A DNA stretch of 64,000 bases, taken from contig JAGFIV010000132.1 in NCBI GenBank assembly GCA_024103275.1, forward strand, positions 1 through 64,000, given 5' to 3'. This document shows, in pieces, positions 26,923 to 35,982 of the stretch. The notes under the pieces were generated by a model. It ran no database searches. It worked only from the letters and a program-made list of their open reading frames with translations, and was not told the origin of the DNA. Position numbers and translations under genes: made by a program. This stretch comes from Flavobacteriales bacterium (lineage in GTDB: Bacteria; Bacteroidota; Bacteroidia; Flavobacteriales_F; PHOS-HE28). Within the stretch, counting starts at the first letter, position 1. The number at the start of each line of letters is the position of its first letter.

Positions 26923-27160
26923 ATGACCCTGTGGCCAGGGCACTCCCGCTTTTGCGCCTCCTCCCCTTCCAGGTGATACCAAGGCTTTTTCCACACAGGC
27001 CCACTTTACCGTCAGCGGCTACGTCACCGCCAGTGCCACGGACCAATCCCGGATCGGTGCGGGCATCTTCATACTGGCCCCCGTGAAAGATGCGTCCAGC
27101 ACCAACTACAGGTTCCGCCACGCTGGACCAAGGCACATCACCCGCGATGCGCACGGAACA
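26923..27160 (+). pseudogene. Broken copy of a TonB-dependent receptor 5' end
   Basis: After an ATG at 26923, ALPLLRLLPFQVIP resembles the signal peptide of the receptor at 28304. In a shifted frame from 27002, HFTVSGYVTASAT and RIGAGIFI match its RFTVSGYVTDSAT and LIGAGVFI. A 25-base block encoding TVSGYVT is identical in both copies. DNA similarity continues through CCACGCTGGACCAAGGCAC. The rest of the gene is absent. This is a truncated, frameshifted duplicate of the receptor's start. Confidence 0.7.
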
Positions 27161-27214
27161 TGAATATCCCCATAGGGCACGCGGGGGCCGTTCCGCCGAA
27201 GCCCCCTGCCCCCG

Positions 27215-27664
27215 CTACTGCTTCTCGCCGTACCCGTGGTGAACGCACACGTCCCCGCTGGTCTGGTAAAAGAGGTGTGTGCCGCTGAAAGCGCCACTGC
27301 CGCTCATGTTGTACGGGCCGCTCACGTTCTGCGAAGGGTAGGAGAAGGAGTTGTTGGAGAAAATGGCATAGTATCCCGTGCCGTCATTCCATAGGTTGTT
27401 GAACCAGAGCGTGTTCGAAACCGTGTCGCCCGTGGTGATGCTGATCACGTAGGTCTCGAAGGGCGGGTTGCAGGGTGTGCCCATCAGCCACAGGGAATCC
27501 GTTACCAGCCAATTGCCGGTGTAGGCCGCGCGGGGATCCGTGGGCGTGGTGCCCTGGCTTCCCGAAGGGGAGCTGGGCTCGTCATCATCCTTCTTGCAGG
27601 CGGTGAAGGTGATGGCCAGCCCGAGGGCGGCGAAGAGCAGGGTGCGGGTGACAGGGGCTTTCAA
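27215..27664 (-). CDS. Lipoprotein of unknown function
   Basis: A 149-residue lipoprotein. The signal KAPVTRTLLFAALGLAITFTAC ends at a lipobox Cys followed by KKDDDEPSS, the acidic/Ser linker usual after the lipidated Cys in Bacteroidota. The mature domain (YTGNWLVTDSLWLMGTPCNPP, SGSGAFSGTHLFYQTSGDVC) looks like a small beta-barrel with two Cys that may pair. The start is probably the TTG at 27664; upstream in-frame sequence does not look coding. No homologous family is recognised with confidence. Confidence 0.6.
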   Translation of the reverse strand: MKAPVTRTLLFAALGLAITFTACKKDDDEPSSPSGSQGTTPTDPRAAYTGNWLVTDSLWLMGTPCNPPFETYVISITTGDTVSNTLWFNNLWNDGTGYYAIFSNNSFSYPSQNVSGPYNMSGSGAFSGTHLFYQTSGDVCVHHGYGEKQ

Positions 27665-28039
27665 GGTTTGGGGTGTTGGGCTGTTGTGCTTCGAGCTTGG
27701 AGACTTTTCCCTCACCGTCCATCCCGCATGTTCTCCATCTCGGGAACTTGCGGAAATCCGAAGGGCTTGGTGCCATCGGCTCCTTGTCGGGTGCGGACAA
27801 TCATCGCGTTGAATGTCCGGGGAACGAGTGAGGGAAAGGAAGCCGAAGTGTCTCCGCGGCGGCCTTCGCAAGGCTTCGGTAGTTGACATGGAAGCCCCTG
27901 CGGGAGGAGAAACGCCCCATACACCCATCGCACATGTGTCCAAAACACATCGCCACCCAATGAACCTTGCTGCATCATCCGGGTCCGGTCAAGCCATTGG
28001 CTCCCCAAGATGCCAGATCCCGCGGGAATACCACCAGGC
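27665..28039. other. Intergenic region with no recognisable gene
   Basis: Several overlapping open frames exist here, but none has domain-like sequence or a plausible start. The region leads into the 23-bp repeat and the TonB receptor promoter. Confidence 0.5.
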
Positions 28040-28140
28040 ACATGGACGCTTCCGTATCCAGCATTTGGACGCTTGCATACCCAGCACATAGACGCTTGCA
28101 TACCCAGCATATAGACGCCAGCGTACCCAGCAAATCGACG
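28040..28140. repeat. 23-bp tandem repeat, four units plus a partial
   Basis: Units begin at 28040, 28063, 28086 and 28109 and share GACGC and TACCCAGC (first unit TATCCAGC); a partial fifth starts at 28132. Units two and three are nearly identical. The length is not a multiple of three, so the repeat is not coding. It ends 160 bases before the TonB receptor ATG. Confidence 0.85.
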
Positions 28141-28281
28141 CTATCATTACTTCCCATTGGCCGGGGCCCGCAACTTGGCCGTGCCGCTGGCATGGCTTTG
28201 GGAGAACTGAAACGGACCTGAAGGCTCATCACGGCCCTGCGCCGCTCGTGTAGCACTGCACCGCCCCGGCGGAACGCCCCA

Positions 28282-28289
28282 TAGCTTCG
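28282..28289 (+). promoter_or_regulatory. -7-like box (TAGCTTCG) of the TonB receptor
   Basis: Lies 14 bases before the ATG. A similar CATTTCGCG element precedes the broken duplicate at 26923. Confidence 0.45.
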
Positions 28290-28303
28290 CGCCGCCTTCA
28301 ACG

Positions 28304-30712
28304 ATGTCTTTCCGGCACGCGCTTCCCCTCCTGCTCTTCCTATTGATCGCTCCGGCCTTGTCGGCCCAGCGTTTTACCGTCAGCGGCTACGTCACCGATT
28401 CCGCCACGGGCGAGGCCCTGATCGGTGCCGGTGTTTTCATCCGGGAACTCGGCAAGGGCGTGCCCACGAACAACTATGGCTACTGGTCCGCCACCTTGGA
28501 ACAAGGCACTTACACGCTGGTGGTGCGCTACATCGGCTATGCCGACCTGGAGCGCCGCGTGACGCTGGACCGGGACCGCAAGGTGGACCTGAAGCTGGCT
28601 CCGACGGCGCAACTGATGAAGCCCGTGGAGGTGGAGGCCAAGCGCGGCGAGGGCAACACCGAAAGCACGGCCATGGGGCGCATGGACGTGGACGTGCAGA
28701 AACTGCAGACGCTGCCCGCGCTGCTGGGCGAGGTGGACATCCTGAAGACCATCCAATACCTGCCCGGCGTGAAGAGCAACGGCGAGGGCAACAGCGGCTT
28801 CTACGTGCGCGGCGGCGGCCCGGACCAGAACCTGGTCCTGCTGGACGAGGCCACGGTGTACAACGCCAGCCACCTCTTCGGCTTCTTCAGCGTGTTCAAT
28901 GCGGACGCGGTGAAGAACATCGAGCTGATCAAGGGCGGCATGCCCGCGCAGTACGGCGGCCGCACCAGCAGCGTGCTGGACATCACCATGAAGGACGGCA
29001 ACGACAAGGAATTCCACGGGCAGGGCGGCATCGGCCTGATCAGCAGCCGCCTCACGCTGGAAGGGCCGATCATCAAGGAGAAGAGCTCGTTCATCGTCAG
29101 CGCGCGGCGCACCTACATCGATGTGCTGGCCAAGCCCTTCATGAACCCCGAGGGCACCTTCGCCGGCAGCAGCTACTACTTCTACGACATCAACGCCAAG
29201 GCCAACTACCGGCTCAGCGACAAGGACCGCTTCTACCTCAGCGGCTATTTCGGCCGCGACGTGTTCAACCTCACCGGCCAGCAGGCGGGCAGCCCCAACT
29301 TCAAGATCCCCTGGGGCAACGCCACGGTGAGCGGCCGCTGGAACCACGTCTTCGGCCCCAAGCTCTTCCTCAACACCACCGCGGTGTTCAGCAACTACAA
29401 CTTCTCGTTCAGCGGGTCGCAGGACCAGTTCGGCTTCAGCCTCAAGAGCGGCATCCGCGACCATGGGCTTAAGGTGGACTTCAACCAGTACCCCAACATC
29501 CGCCACAACCTGCGCTACGGCCTGCAATACACCTATCACGTATACACGCCCAGCACCGTGGCGGTGAACAGCGCCGACGTGGACTTCAACATCGACACGC
29601 CCAGCAAGTTGAACGCCCACGAGGCCGGCCTGTACGTGCAGGACGACTTCGACATCACCGACCGCCTGCGGCTGAACGCCGGCCTGCGCTTCAGCTGGTT
29701 CGCCCACGTGGGCGCCTACCACGAGTACCTCACCGACGCGGCGGGCAACACCATCGGCACGCACGACTACGCGCCCGGCAAGGTGATCCGCCAGTACAAC
29801 GGCCTGGAGCCGCGCGCCTCCATGCGCTACACGCTGGACAGCAGGAACAGCCTGAAGGCGAGCTTCAACCGCAACATGCAGTACGTCCACCTGGCCAGCT
29901 TCAGTTCCATCGGCCTGCCTACGGACACGTGGATCCCCAGCGGCAAGAAGGTGAAGCCGCAGGAGGCCCTGCAATACGCCGTGGGCTGGTTCCGCGATCT
30001 GAAGGACCGCACTTACGAGGGCAGCGTGGAGCTGTACTACAAGGACATGGCCAACCAGATCGAGTATGCCGAAGGCACCAGTCCCGAGGATGGCGGCAAT
30101 GCCAACTACGACCAGTTCCTGGTATTCGGAAAGGGCTGGAGCTACGGCGCCGAGTTCTTCCTGAAGCGCCGCCTGGGCAAGCTCACCGGTTGGGTGGGCT
30201 ACACCTGGAGCAAGACGATGCGCAAGTTCCCGGACATCGACGACGGCGAACCCTTCCCCAGCCGCTGGGACCGCCGGCACGACCTGAGCGTGGTGGCGGG
30301 CTACGAACTGAACGACCGCTGGACCTTCGGCGGCACGTTCGTATACAGCACCGGGCAAGCCACCACCCTGCCCGTGCAGCGCTACTTCATCGAGGGGCGG
30401 CTCGTGAGCCAGTTCACCAGCCGCAACGGCTTCCGCATGCCGCCCTACCACCGGCTGGACCTGGCCGCCACGTTGAAGAACAAGCCCACCAAGCAGGTGA
30501 CGGACAAGGTGACCGGCGAGGTGAGTACGGTGGACCGGAAGTACCGCAGCAGCTGGACCTTCTCCATCTACAATGTGTACAACCGGAAGAACCCGTACTT
30601 CATCTACTTCGCCACCGAAAGCGAAACGGGGCTGGCCGGCCTGCAGCTCACCGCACGCCAGGTCTCGCTCTTCTCCATCCTGCCGTCGGTGACGTGGAAT
30701 TTCGAGTTCTGA
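28304..30712 (+). CDS. TonB-dependent outer-membrane receptor with carboxypeptidase-regulatory-like N-terminal domain
   Basis: An 802-residue outer-membrane transporter. Signal peptide residues 1-22, then a CarboxypepD-reg-like beta-sandwich (FTVSGYVTDSATGEALIGAGV), the TonB plug (LPGVKSNGEGNSGFYVRGGGPDQNLVLLDEA spans it at about 150-180) and a 22-strand barrel ending in aromatic FSILPSVTWNFEF. It imports a large or chelated nutrient using TonB energy; no SusD partner is present. The DUF4249 lipoprotein 24 bases downstream is its usual companion, suggesting an outer-membrane complex. A truncated copy of its 5' end lies 1.3 kb upstream. Confidence 0.94.
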   Translation: MSFRHALPLLLFLLIAPALSAQRFTVSGYVTDSATGEALIGAGVFIRELGKGVPTNNYGYWSATLEQGTYTLVVRYIGYADLERRVTLDRDRKVDLKLAPTAQLMKPVEVEAKRGEGNTESTAMGRMDVDVQKLQTLPALLGEVDILKTIQYLPGVKSNGEGNSGFYVRGGGPDQNLVLLDEATVYNASHLFGFFSVFNADAVKNIELIKGGMPAQYGGRTSSVLDITMKDGNDKEFHGQGGIGLISSRLTLEGPIIKEKSSFIVSARRTYIDVLAKPFMNPEGTFAGSSYYFYDINAKANYRLSDKDRFYLSGYFGRDVFNLTGQQAGSPNFKIPWGNATVSGRWNHVFGPKLFLNTTAVFSNYNFSFSGSQDQFGFSLKSGIRDHGLKVDFNQYPNIRHNLRYGLQYTYHVYTPSTVAVNSADVDFNIDTPSKLNAHEAGLYVQDDFDITDRLRLNAGLRFSWFAHVGAYHEYLTDAAGNTIGTHDYAPGKVIRQYNGLEPRASMRYTLDSRNSLKASFNRNMQYVHLASFSSIGLPTDTWIPSGKKVKPQEALQYAVGWFRDLKDRTYEGSVELYYKDMANQIEYAEGTSPEDGGNANYDQFLVFGKGWSYGAEFFLKRRLGKLTGWVGYTWSKTMRKFPDIDDGEPFPSRWDRRHDLSVVAGYELNDRWTFGGTFVYSTGQATTLPVQRYFIEGRLVSQFTSRNGFRMPPYHRLDLAATLKNKPTKQVTDKVTGEVSTVDRKYRSSWTFSIYNVYNRKNPYFIYFATESETGLAGLQLTARQVSLFSILPSVTWNFEF

Positions 30713-30736
30713 TCTTGTTCAACACCACAGCACGAA

Positions 30737-31738
30737 ATGCCGATCAAGGTCCATAGCACGGTAAGCAGGAAGATGAAGGTCATGTCCTTGGCGGCCTTTT
30801 CCGTTATGATGCTTTTCTCCGCCTGCGAGAAGGACATCGAGGTGGACCTGCCGGACGTGCCGGAGCAGTTGGTGGTGGAAGGCAACATCGAGCCGGGCAA
30901 GCCGCCCTTCGTGATCCTCACCCGCACGCAATCCTTCTTCGCGCCCACGGACCTCAACAGCATCGCCGGCATGTTCGTCAGCGGGGCCACCGTCACCGTG
31001 TCCGTGGACGGCGACACGTGGACGCTGGACCAGGTGTGCAGCAACCTGCTCGACTCCACCACCCTCGCGCTGGCCGCCGAGGCCTCCGGCCTGAACCCGG
31101 ACCTGCTCGCCGCCGCCAACATCTGCATCTACACCAGCCTGGACCCCGCACAGGTGGGCATCACCGGCAAGACCTACCGCCTCAACATCAGCGCGGAGGG
31201 CAAGAGCCTTTCCGCCGTGAGCACCTTGCCCAACGCCGTGCCGCTGGATTCCGTCTGGTTCAAGCTGGCGCAGATCAACCCCGGCGACGATACCTTGGGC
31301 TTCGCCTGGGCGCGCATCAGCGACCCCGACACCATGGGCAACGGCTACCGCTGGGCCGCGCAACGGATCAACCACCGCGCCAATGGCGAAATGAAGGACC
31401 CCTACTACATCACACCGCTCGGCGGCACGTATGACGACAAGTACATCAACGGGCTCACCTTCGATTTCAACATGATCCGCGGGGCGCAGTTCTTCGCCGG
31501 CAACGAGGAGGACAACAATGCGGAACAGGGCTTTTTCAAAGTGGGCGACACCATCGCCGTGAAGGCCATGAGCATCGGCCGCCGCGAGTATGAATTCTAC
31601 AAGAGCTACGAAGCCAACGTGGCCGCGCTGGGCGACCTTTTCAGCACGCCGGCCAACGTGAAGGGCAACATCACCGGCGGGCTGGGCATCTGGTGCGCCC
31701 GCGGGGTGTATTTGGACACGATCATGTGCGCGCCGTAG
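30737..31738 (+). CDS. DUF4249 lipoprotein
   Basis: A 333-residue lipoprotein with lipobox in MMLFSAC. The mature sequence opens EKDIEVDLPDVPEQLVVEGNI, the DUF4249 hallmark, and continues with IgG-like strands. DUF4249 genes normally follow carboxypeptidase-regulatory TonB receptors of this type, and this one is 24 bases downstream, so it is probably a surface-exposed partner of the receptor. Function is unknown. The first two Met residues (1 and 13) are both possible starts; the second begins the signal more tightly. Confidence 0.88.
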   Translation: MPIKVHSTVSRKMKVMSLAAFSVMMLFSACEKDIEVDLPDVPEQLVVEGNIEPGKPPFVILTRTQSFFAPTDLNSIAGMFVSGATVTVSVDGDTWTLDQVCSNLLDSTTLALAAEASGLNPDLLAAANICIYTSLDPAQVGITGKTYRLNISAEGKSLSAVSTLPNAVPLDSVWFKLAQINPGDDTLGFAWARISDPDTMGNGYRWAAQRINHRANGEMKDPYYITPLGGTYDDKYINGLTFDFNMIRGAQFFAGNEEDNNAEQGFFKVGDTIAVKAMSIGRREYEFYKSYEANVAALGDLFSTPANVKGNITGGLGIWCARGVYLDTIMCAP

Positions 31739-31813
31739 GGGGTGTGGTCGGTCTTTGGTGCCGGGTCGGGGATCCGCGCGGATCGATCGTTCCCTCCGGC
31801 CGTCCCGCCTTCG

Positions 31814-31821
31814 TACCTTTG
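31814..31821 (+). promoter_or_regulatory. -7 box (TACCTTTG) of the toxin-antitoxin pair
   Basis: An exact TAnnTTTG element 35 bases before the antitoxin start. Confidence 0.6.
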
Positions 31822-31856
31822 ATGGACAACAATCCCGCTGCATGCGTACCGATGCG

Positions 31857-32078
31857 ATGAAATTGGAACTGATCGAGTGGCTGGCCCGGTTGAAGGACCC
31901 GGGCGTGCTAGGTTCCCTGTTGCAATGGAAGAAAGCGAACGAATCCCAGGATTGGTACCACGACCTGAGCGCCGAACAACGGGCATCCATCGAGCGGGGA
32001 CTTTCGGACGCTGCTGCTGGACGAGCAGTACCATCCGAGGAGGTCTGGAAGCGGCATGGCTGGCAGGCGGAAGGTTGA
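31857..32078 (+). CDS. Antitoxin of a ParE-type module
   Basis: A 73-residue protein with the pattern LELIEWLARLKDPGVLGSLLQWK, DWYHDLSAEQRASIERGLSDA and SEEVWKRHG, which is typical of small antitoxins paired with ParE/RelE toxins in Bacteroidota. The N-terminal helical half should bind DNA or dimerise, and the C-terminal half should cover the toxin. An ATG at 31842 would add five residues. It overlaps the toxin gene by 23 bases, so synthesis is coupled. Confidence 0.75.
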   Translation: MKLELIEWLARLKDPGVLGSLLQWKKANESQDWYHDLSAEQRASIERGLSDAAAGRAVPSEEVWKRHGWQAEG

Positions 32079-32352
32079 GTGGACCCCGGAGGCCATACGG
32101 CAAGCCGAAGCCATATTGACTTACGTAAGGGAAAGTTGGGGCGACCGGATCGCTGGGCGCTTCATTTCCTTGTTGAAGGGATTCGAGTTGCTCGTGCTTC
32201 AATTCCCCCATGGGTATCCGGCCTCGCCTGTACGACCTGAACTGCGGATGGCCACGATCCACAAGAACGTGAAGATCATTTATCGCGTGGATGCCGACCG
32301 CATCCTGGTCGTCACCGTACTGGACACGCGGGCGGCAAACACCGGCTGGTAG
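32056..32352 (+). CDS. ParE/RelE-superfamily toxin
   Basis: A 98-residue toxin. Family features are VEWTPEAIRQAEAILTYVRESWG, a central FPHGYPASPVRPELRMA strand segment and the closing KIIYRVDADRILVVTVLDTR strands. ParE members poison gyrase, while RelE members cleave mRNA on the ribosome; the sequence fits the ParE branch better (no RelE catalytic set can be read). It follows its antitoxin with a 23-base overlap. A chromosomal type II module, location possibly accessory. Confidence 0.82.
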   Translation: MAGRRKVEWTPEAIRQAEAILTYVRESWGDRIAGRFISLLKGFELLVLQFPHGYPASPVRPELRMATIHKNVKIIYRVDADRILVVTVLDTRAANTGW

Positions 32353-32413
32353 CCCCACGGGCAAGCAGGCGTTGAATGTGACCAATGTCGCCATGTGCAG
32401 TTCCGGCAACGGC

Positions 32414-32421
32414 TACCTTCG
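32414..32421 (+). promoter_or_regulatory. -7 box (TACCTTCG) of trxB
   Basis: Ends 12 bases before the ATG at 32434. Confidence 0.55.
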
Positions 32422-32433
32422 CGCCGCGAAACC

Positions 32434-33384
32434 ATGAGCCAAACACCTGAACTCCTCAAGTGCCTGATCATCGGATCCGGGCCTGCCGCCTATTCCGCAG
32501 CCATCTATGCCGCCCGTGCCGACCTGAAGCCCGTGGTCATCGAAGGGCCAAAACCCGGTGGACAGCTCACGGATACCACGGACGTCGACAACTACCCCGG
32601 CTATCCCGAGGGCCGCACAGGTCCGGAGATGATGGAGGACTTTAAGAAACAGGCCCTGCGCTTTGAAACCGACGTGCGGAGCGGCTGGGTGACCAAGGTG
32701 GATTTCACGGGTCCCGTGCATAAGCTATGGGTGGATGACCAGACGGAACTCCACGCGCAATCGGTGATCATCGCCACGGGGGCGAGTGCCAAATGGTTGG
32801 GACTCCCAAATGAAAAGCGGTTGCGCGACCTCGGGGGTGGCGTGTCTGCATGCGCGGTATGCGACGGCTTTTTTTATCGCGGCCAGACCGTGGCGTTGGT
32901 CGGTGCCGGGGACACCGCGGCCGAGGAGGCCACCTACCTGGCGAAGTTGTGCAAGAAAGTATACATGCTGGTGCGACGCGATGAATTCCGCGCCAGCCGT
33001 GCCATGGTGCACCGGGTGATGAACACGCCCAACATCGAGGTGCTATGGAATACCGAGGCCCGCGACGTGCTGGGCGGGCAGGCCGTGGAGGGCGTGGTGG
33101 TGGAGAACAACAAGACCGGCGAAAAGCGCACGCTTGACGTAACGGGCCTGTTCATCGCCATCGGGCATCAGCCCGCCACCGAGCTGTTCAAGGATTGGTT
33201 GGACCGGGACGCGAACGGGTACCTGAAACACGACCCCGACCGGACGAGCACCAAGGTTCCCGGCGTGTTCGTGGCCGGAGATTGCGCCGACCACGTCTAC
33301 CGCCAAGCCGTCACCAGCGCCGGCACCGGCTGCATGGCCGCGCTGGATGCCGAGCGCTGGCTGGCCGCGCAGGGGCTGCATTGA
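32434..33384 (+). CDS. trxB: Thioredoxin-disulfide reductase
   Basis: A 316-residue FAD/NADPH flavoenzyme that reduces thioredoxin. FAD-binding GSGPAAYSAAIYAARADL is at 14-31, the redox-active C140-A-V-C143 in CAVCDGFFYRG, the NADPH-binding GAGDTAAEEATYLAKL near 155, and the C-terminal FAD motif PGVFVAGDCADHVYRQA. Length is normal for low-molecular-weight TrxR. The ATG at 32434 matches the family; an upstream in-frame codon would add 13 residues. It has its own promoter and probably stands alone. Confidence 0.97.
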   Translation: MSQTPELLKCLIIGSGPAAYSAAIYAARADLKPVVIEGPKPGGQLTDTTDVDNYPGYPEGRTGPEMMEDFKKQALRFETDVRSGWVTKVDFTGPVHKLWVDDQTELHAQSVIIATGASAKWLGLPNEKRLRDLGGGVSACAVCDGFFYRGQTVALVGAGDTAAEEATYLAKLCKKVYMLVRRDEFRASRAMVHRVMNTPNIEVLWNTEARDVLGGQAVEGVVVENNKTGEKRTLDVTGLFIAIGHQPATELFKDWLDRDANGYLKHDPDRTSTKVPGVFVAGDCADHVYRQAVTSAGTGCMAALDAERWLAAQGLH

Positions 33385-33570
33385 AGAGGAGGCCTTTCGA
33401 CATCCTTGCCGGTGGTGGTACCTGCCGATCGGCGATGGAACGCCAACTGGGGTTATCTTGCTGTCCGGATCCATTTGCCAATGCGGTCGGCAACCCCTTG
33501 GCGGCCATCGCTCGTAGCCTCCTTCATCCGTACTTGTCTTCCTACATCGGGCCGGAATACCGGTGGTACC

Positions 33571-34212
33571 ATGAGCTACAAGAACATCCGGGAGATCTTC
33601 GCCCACAATGAGCAGTGGATCGGAGAGCAGCTCAAGGCCGATCCCGATTATTTCGTGAAGCTCTCCAAAAGGCAAGTGCCCAAGTATCTGTTCATCGGAT
33701 GTTCCGACAGCCGGATCTCCAGCGAGGCAATCATGTATGCCAAGCCCGGCGATGTCTTCATCCACCGCAACATCGCCAATGTCATACCCGTCAACGACCT
33801 GAACGTGTTGTCCGTGATCAACTATGCCGTCAACCACATCCGTGTCAAGCACATCGTGGTGTGCGGACATTACGGGTGCGGCGGCGTGAAAACTGCCCTG
33901 GAGCCGGGCAATATGGGCATCCTCAACCCATGGCTGGGCTACATCCGCGATGTGTACCGCCTGCACAAGAAGGAGCTCAACGCCATACGCTTGAAAGAGC
34001 AACGGTTCGACCGCCTGGTGGAACTGAACGTCCTGGAGCAGTGCATCAACCTCGTCAAGATCACCGACGTGCAGCGGGCGCTCGCGGAAAAAAGGATCCA
34101 GATCCATGGCTGGGTGTTCGACATGCACACCGGCAAGTTGATCGACCTGGGTTTCAAGACGCGGAAGGTGGCCAAGGAAATCACGGACATCTACAACATC
34201 CTGGGCCGGTAA
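33571..34212 (+). CDS. Beta-class carbonic anhydrase
   Basis: A 213-residue zinc enzyme interconverting CO2 and bicarbonate. Zinc ligands are C44 (with the D46-R48 dyad in GCSDSR), H100 and C103 in CGHYGCGG. The fold continues with INPWLGYIRDVYRLH-like helices and a C-terminal HGWVFDMHTGKLIDLG strand. The start at 33571 matches homologues; the long in-frame upstream extension is not conserved. No partner transporter is adjacent. Confidence 0.95.
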   Translation: MSYKNIREIFAHNEQWIGEQLKADPDYFVKLSKRQVPKYLFIGCSDSRISSEAIMYAKPGDVFIHRNIANVIPVNDLNVLSVINYAVNHIRVKHIVVCGHYGCGGVKTALEPGNMGILNPWLGYIRDVYRLHKKELNAIRLKEQRFDRLVELNVLEQCINLVKITDVQRALAEKRIQIHGWVFDMHTGKLIDLGFKTRKVAKEITDIYNILGR

Positions 34213-34304
34213 CCTCTTCCCGGGCACGGCGTCCGGCGATGCTTCCTGAACGGTACATGCTGGCCATTGATCCGCAAGCAGGGATGGGCGACGGCATGAA
34301 GGGG

Positions 34305-34312
34305 TACCTTTG
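34305..34312 (+). promoter_or_regulatory. -7 box (TACCTTTG) of the beta-helix T9SS gene
   Basis: An exact TAnnTTTG element 44 bases before the ATG at 34357. Confidence 0.55.
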
Positions 34313-34356
34313 GGGTTGATGTGGCAATCCGGCCCATCGCCATAGGCATACTACCC

Positions 34357-35853
34357 ATGAGATCCCCCGCCATCCCCTGCCTCGTCGCCGTCGCCGGCTT
34401 GGCTTTCGCCCCGACAGCACACGCCCAGTACACCACGCCCAACACCGGCCAGACCTACAGCCTGGATGACCTGGTGGCCCTTTCGGGCGGTGTGTTCACC
34501 GCCACATCCGACACCAGCTATTTGCAGAGTGCTGATTTCACGCTGGCCGCGAACGATACGCTGGTGGTGTACGACGATGTGACCTGGGCCGTGGCCACCG
34601 CGGCTTCCATCAGCATCGCCGGGACCTTCATCGCCACGCCGCCGGCGGGGGCGGTGCTCACCGCCGAGAACGAGACGCTGCACCACCAAGGCATCCGGTT
34701 TGAGCAGGGTTCGCATGTGGACCTGCAACGCGTCGCCATCACGCACGGTGGCGGCATCAAATGCCTGACGGCCGACCTGGTGCTGGACCACTGCACCATT
34801 TCCGACCAGCAATCCAATGCCACCACCGGGGCCGCACTGGAGCTGCCGAGCGGCAAGGTGTTCATCAGCCATGTGACGTTCGAGGGGAATGAGCACGCGG
34901 CCATCTCCTCCGCCGCCAATGGCCAGGCGGCACCGCAGATCACGGATTGCACGTTCCTGAACAACGGCTCGGCCAACACGAACCGCCCGCAGATCAACCT
35001 GGGGCCCTCCGGAACGGACACCACGCTGATCCGCAACAACACCGTGATCGGCGACCCGGCCCATACCATGGTCGGCGGCATCGCCTTCTCCTCGCTGCTG
35101 GGCGTGGAGGGCCATGTGGTGATCGACAGCAACCTGGTGCAGGACAACCGCTACGGTGTCACCATCACCGGCAACGGCATCACCGCGTTGATCACGAACA
35201 ACATCCTCATGGACAACAACACCCAGGGCGATCCCATGCTGGGCGGCAGCGGCATCAACCTGTACGGCGGCAACACCAACGTCACCATGGCCTACGGCAA
35301 CCGCATTTCCGGGAACCTGTGGGGCGTGACCCTGCAGAGCGCGGCCATCGCCAACTTCGGCGACACGGCCATCGCCACGTTCAACCCCGGCGGCAACTCC
35401 TTCGCCAACAACGGCAACGGCGGCGTGACCTATGCGCTGTACAACAACACGCCCAACCCGCTGCCGGCCATGAACAACTGCTGGGATTTCGAGCAGCCCA
35501 TGACCGACCCGGATTCCATCGCCACCGTGATCTTCGACGCGGCCGATGATGCCTCGCTCGGAGAAGTCTTCTATCAGCCCTTCTCCACCTGCGGCATCAC
35601 CACGGGCGTGGAGGCCGCGGAAGTCGCCGATGCCTTGACGGTCCATCCCAATCCCGCACACGGTGCGATCAACGTGGGTAGCATGCGTCCCATGGAGGGC
35701 TATGCACTCTTTGATGTACGCGGCCAGCTGGTTCAAAACGGGTCCTGGCCCAAGGATGGTCGGATCTCCATCAGCTCCCTGCGTACCGGCCTGTATCTGC
35801 TGAAGGCTTCCGGGAATGCGGCGGAGTACAGCACGCGGATCGTGGTGGAATAA
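34357..35853 (+). CDS. Secreted right-handed beta-helix protein with T9SS sorting domain
   Basis: A 498-residue exported protein. Signal peptide ends AFAPTAHAQ. Residues 90-400 show parallel beta-helix coils (FISHVTFEGNEHAAISS, VVIDSNLVQDNRYGVTITGNGI, ALITNNILMDNN, AYGNRISGNLWGVTL) as in PbH1-repeat proteins. The C-terminus is a type A sorting domain beginning LTVHPNPAHGAINVGS and ending AEYSTRIVVE. It should be a surface or released protein, perhaps a polysaccharide-binding or lyase-like fold; no catalytic residues can be named. The ATG at 34357 is chosen over the GTG at 34321 for the signal peptide. Confidence 0.85.
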   Translation: MRSPAIPCLVAVAGLAFAPTAHAQYTTPNTGQTYSLDDLVALSGGVFTATSDTSYLQSADFTLAANDTLVVYDDVTWAVATAASISIAGTFIATPPAGAVLTAENETLHHQGIRFEQGSHVDLQRVAITHGGGIKCLTADLVLDHCTISDQQSNATTGAALELPSGKVFISHVTFEGNEHAAISSAANGQAAPQITDCTFLNNGSANTNRPQINLGPSGTDTTLIRNNTVIGDPAHTMVGGIAFSSLLGVEGHVVIDSNLVQDNRYGVTITGNGITALITNNILMDNNTQGDPMLGGSGINLYGGNTNVTMAYGNRISGNLWGVTLQSAAIANFGDTAIATFNPGGNSFANNGNGGVTYALYNNTPNPLPAMNNCWDFEQPMTDPDSIATVIFDAADDASLGEVFYQPFSTCGITTGVEAAEVADALTVHPNPAHGAINVGSMRPMEGYALFDVRGQLVQNGSWPKDGRISISSLRTGLYLLKASGNAAEYSTRIVVE

Positions 35854-35982
35854 GCGACCGGCCCCTCCGATCGTCCTTGGTAGTCGGGCAGGGCAGCCCA
35901 TCGGTGCTGCATGTTCCGTAGCGCCCATGTTCCCGTGCGACAGCCACTACCTTCAGCCTCTACCCCGCGCGACACGCCCGCG

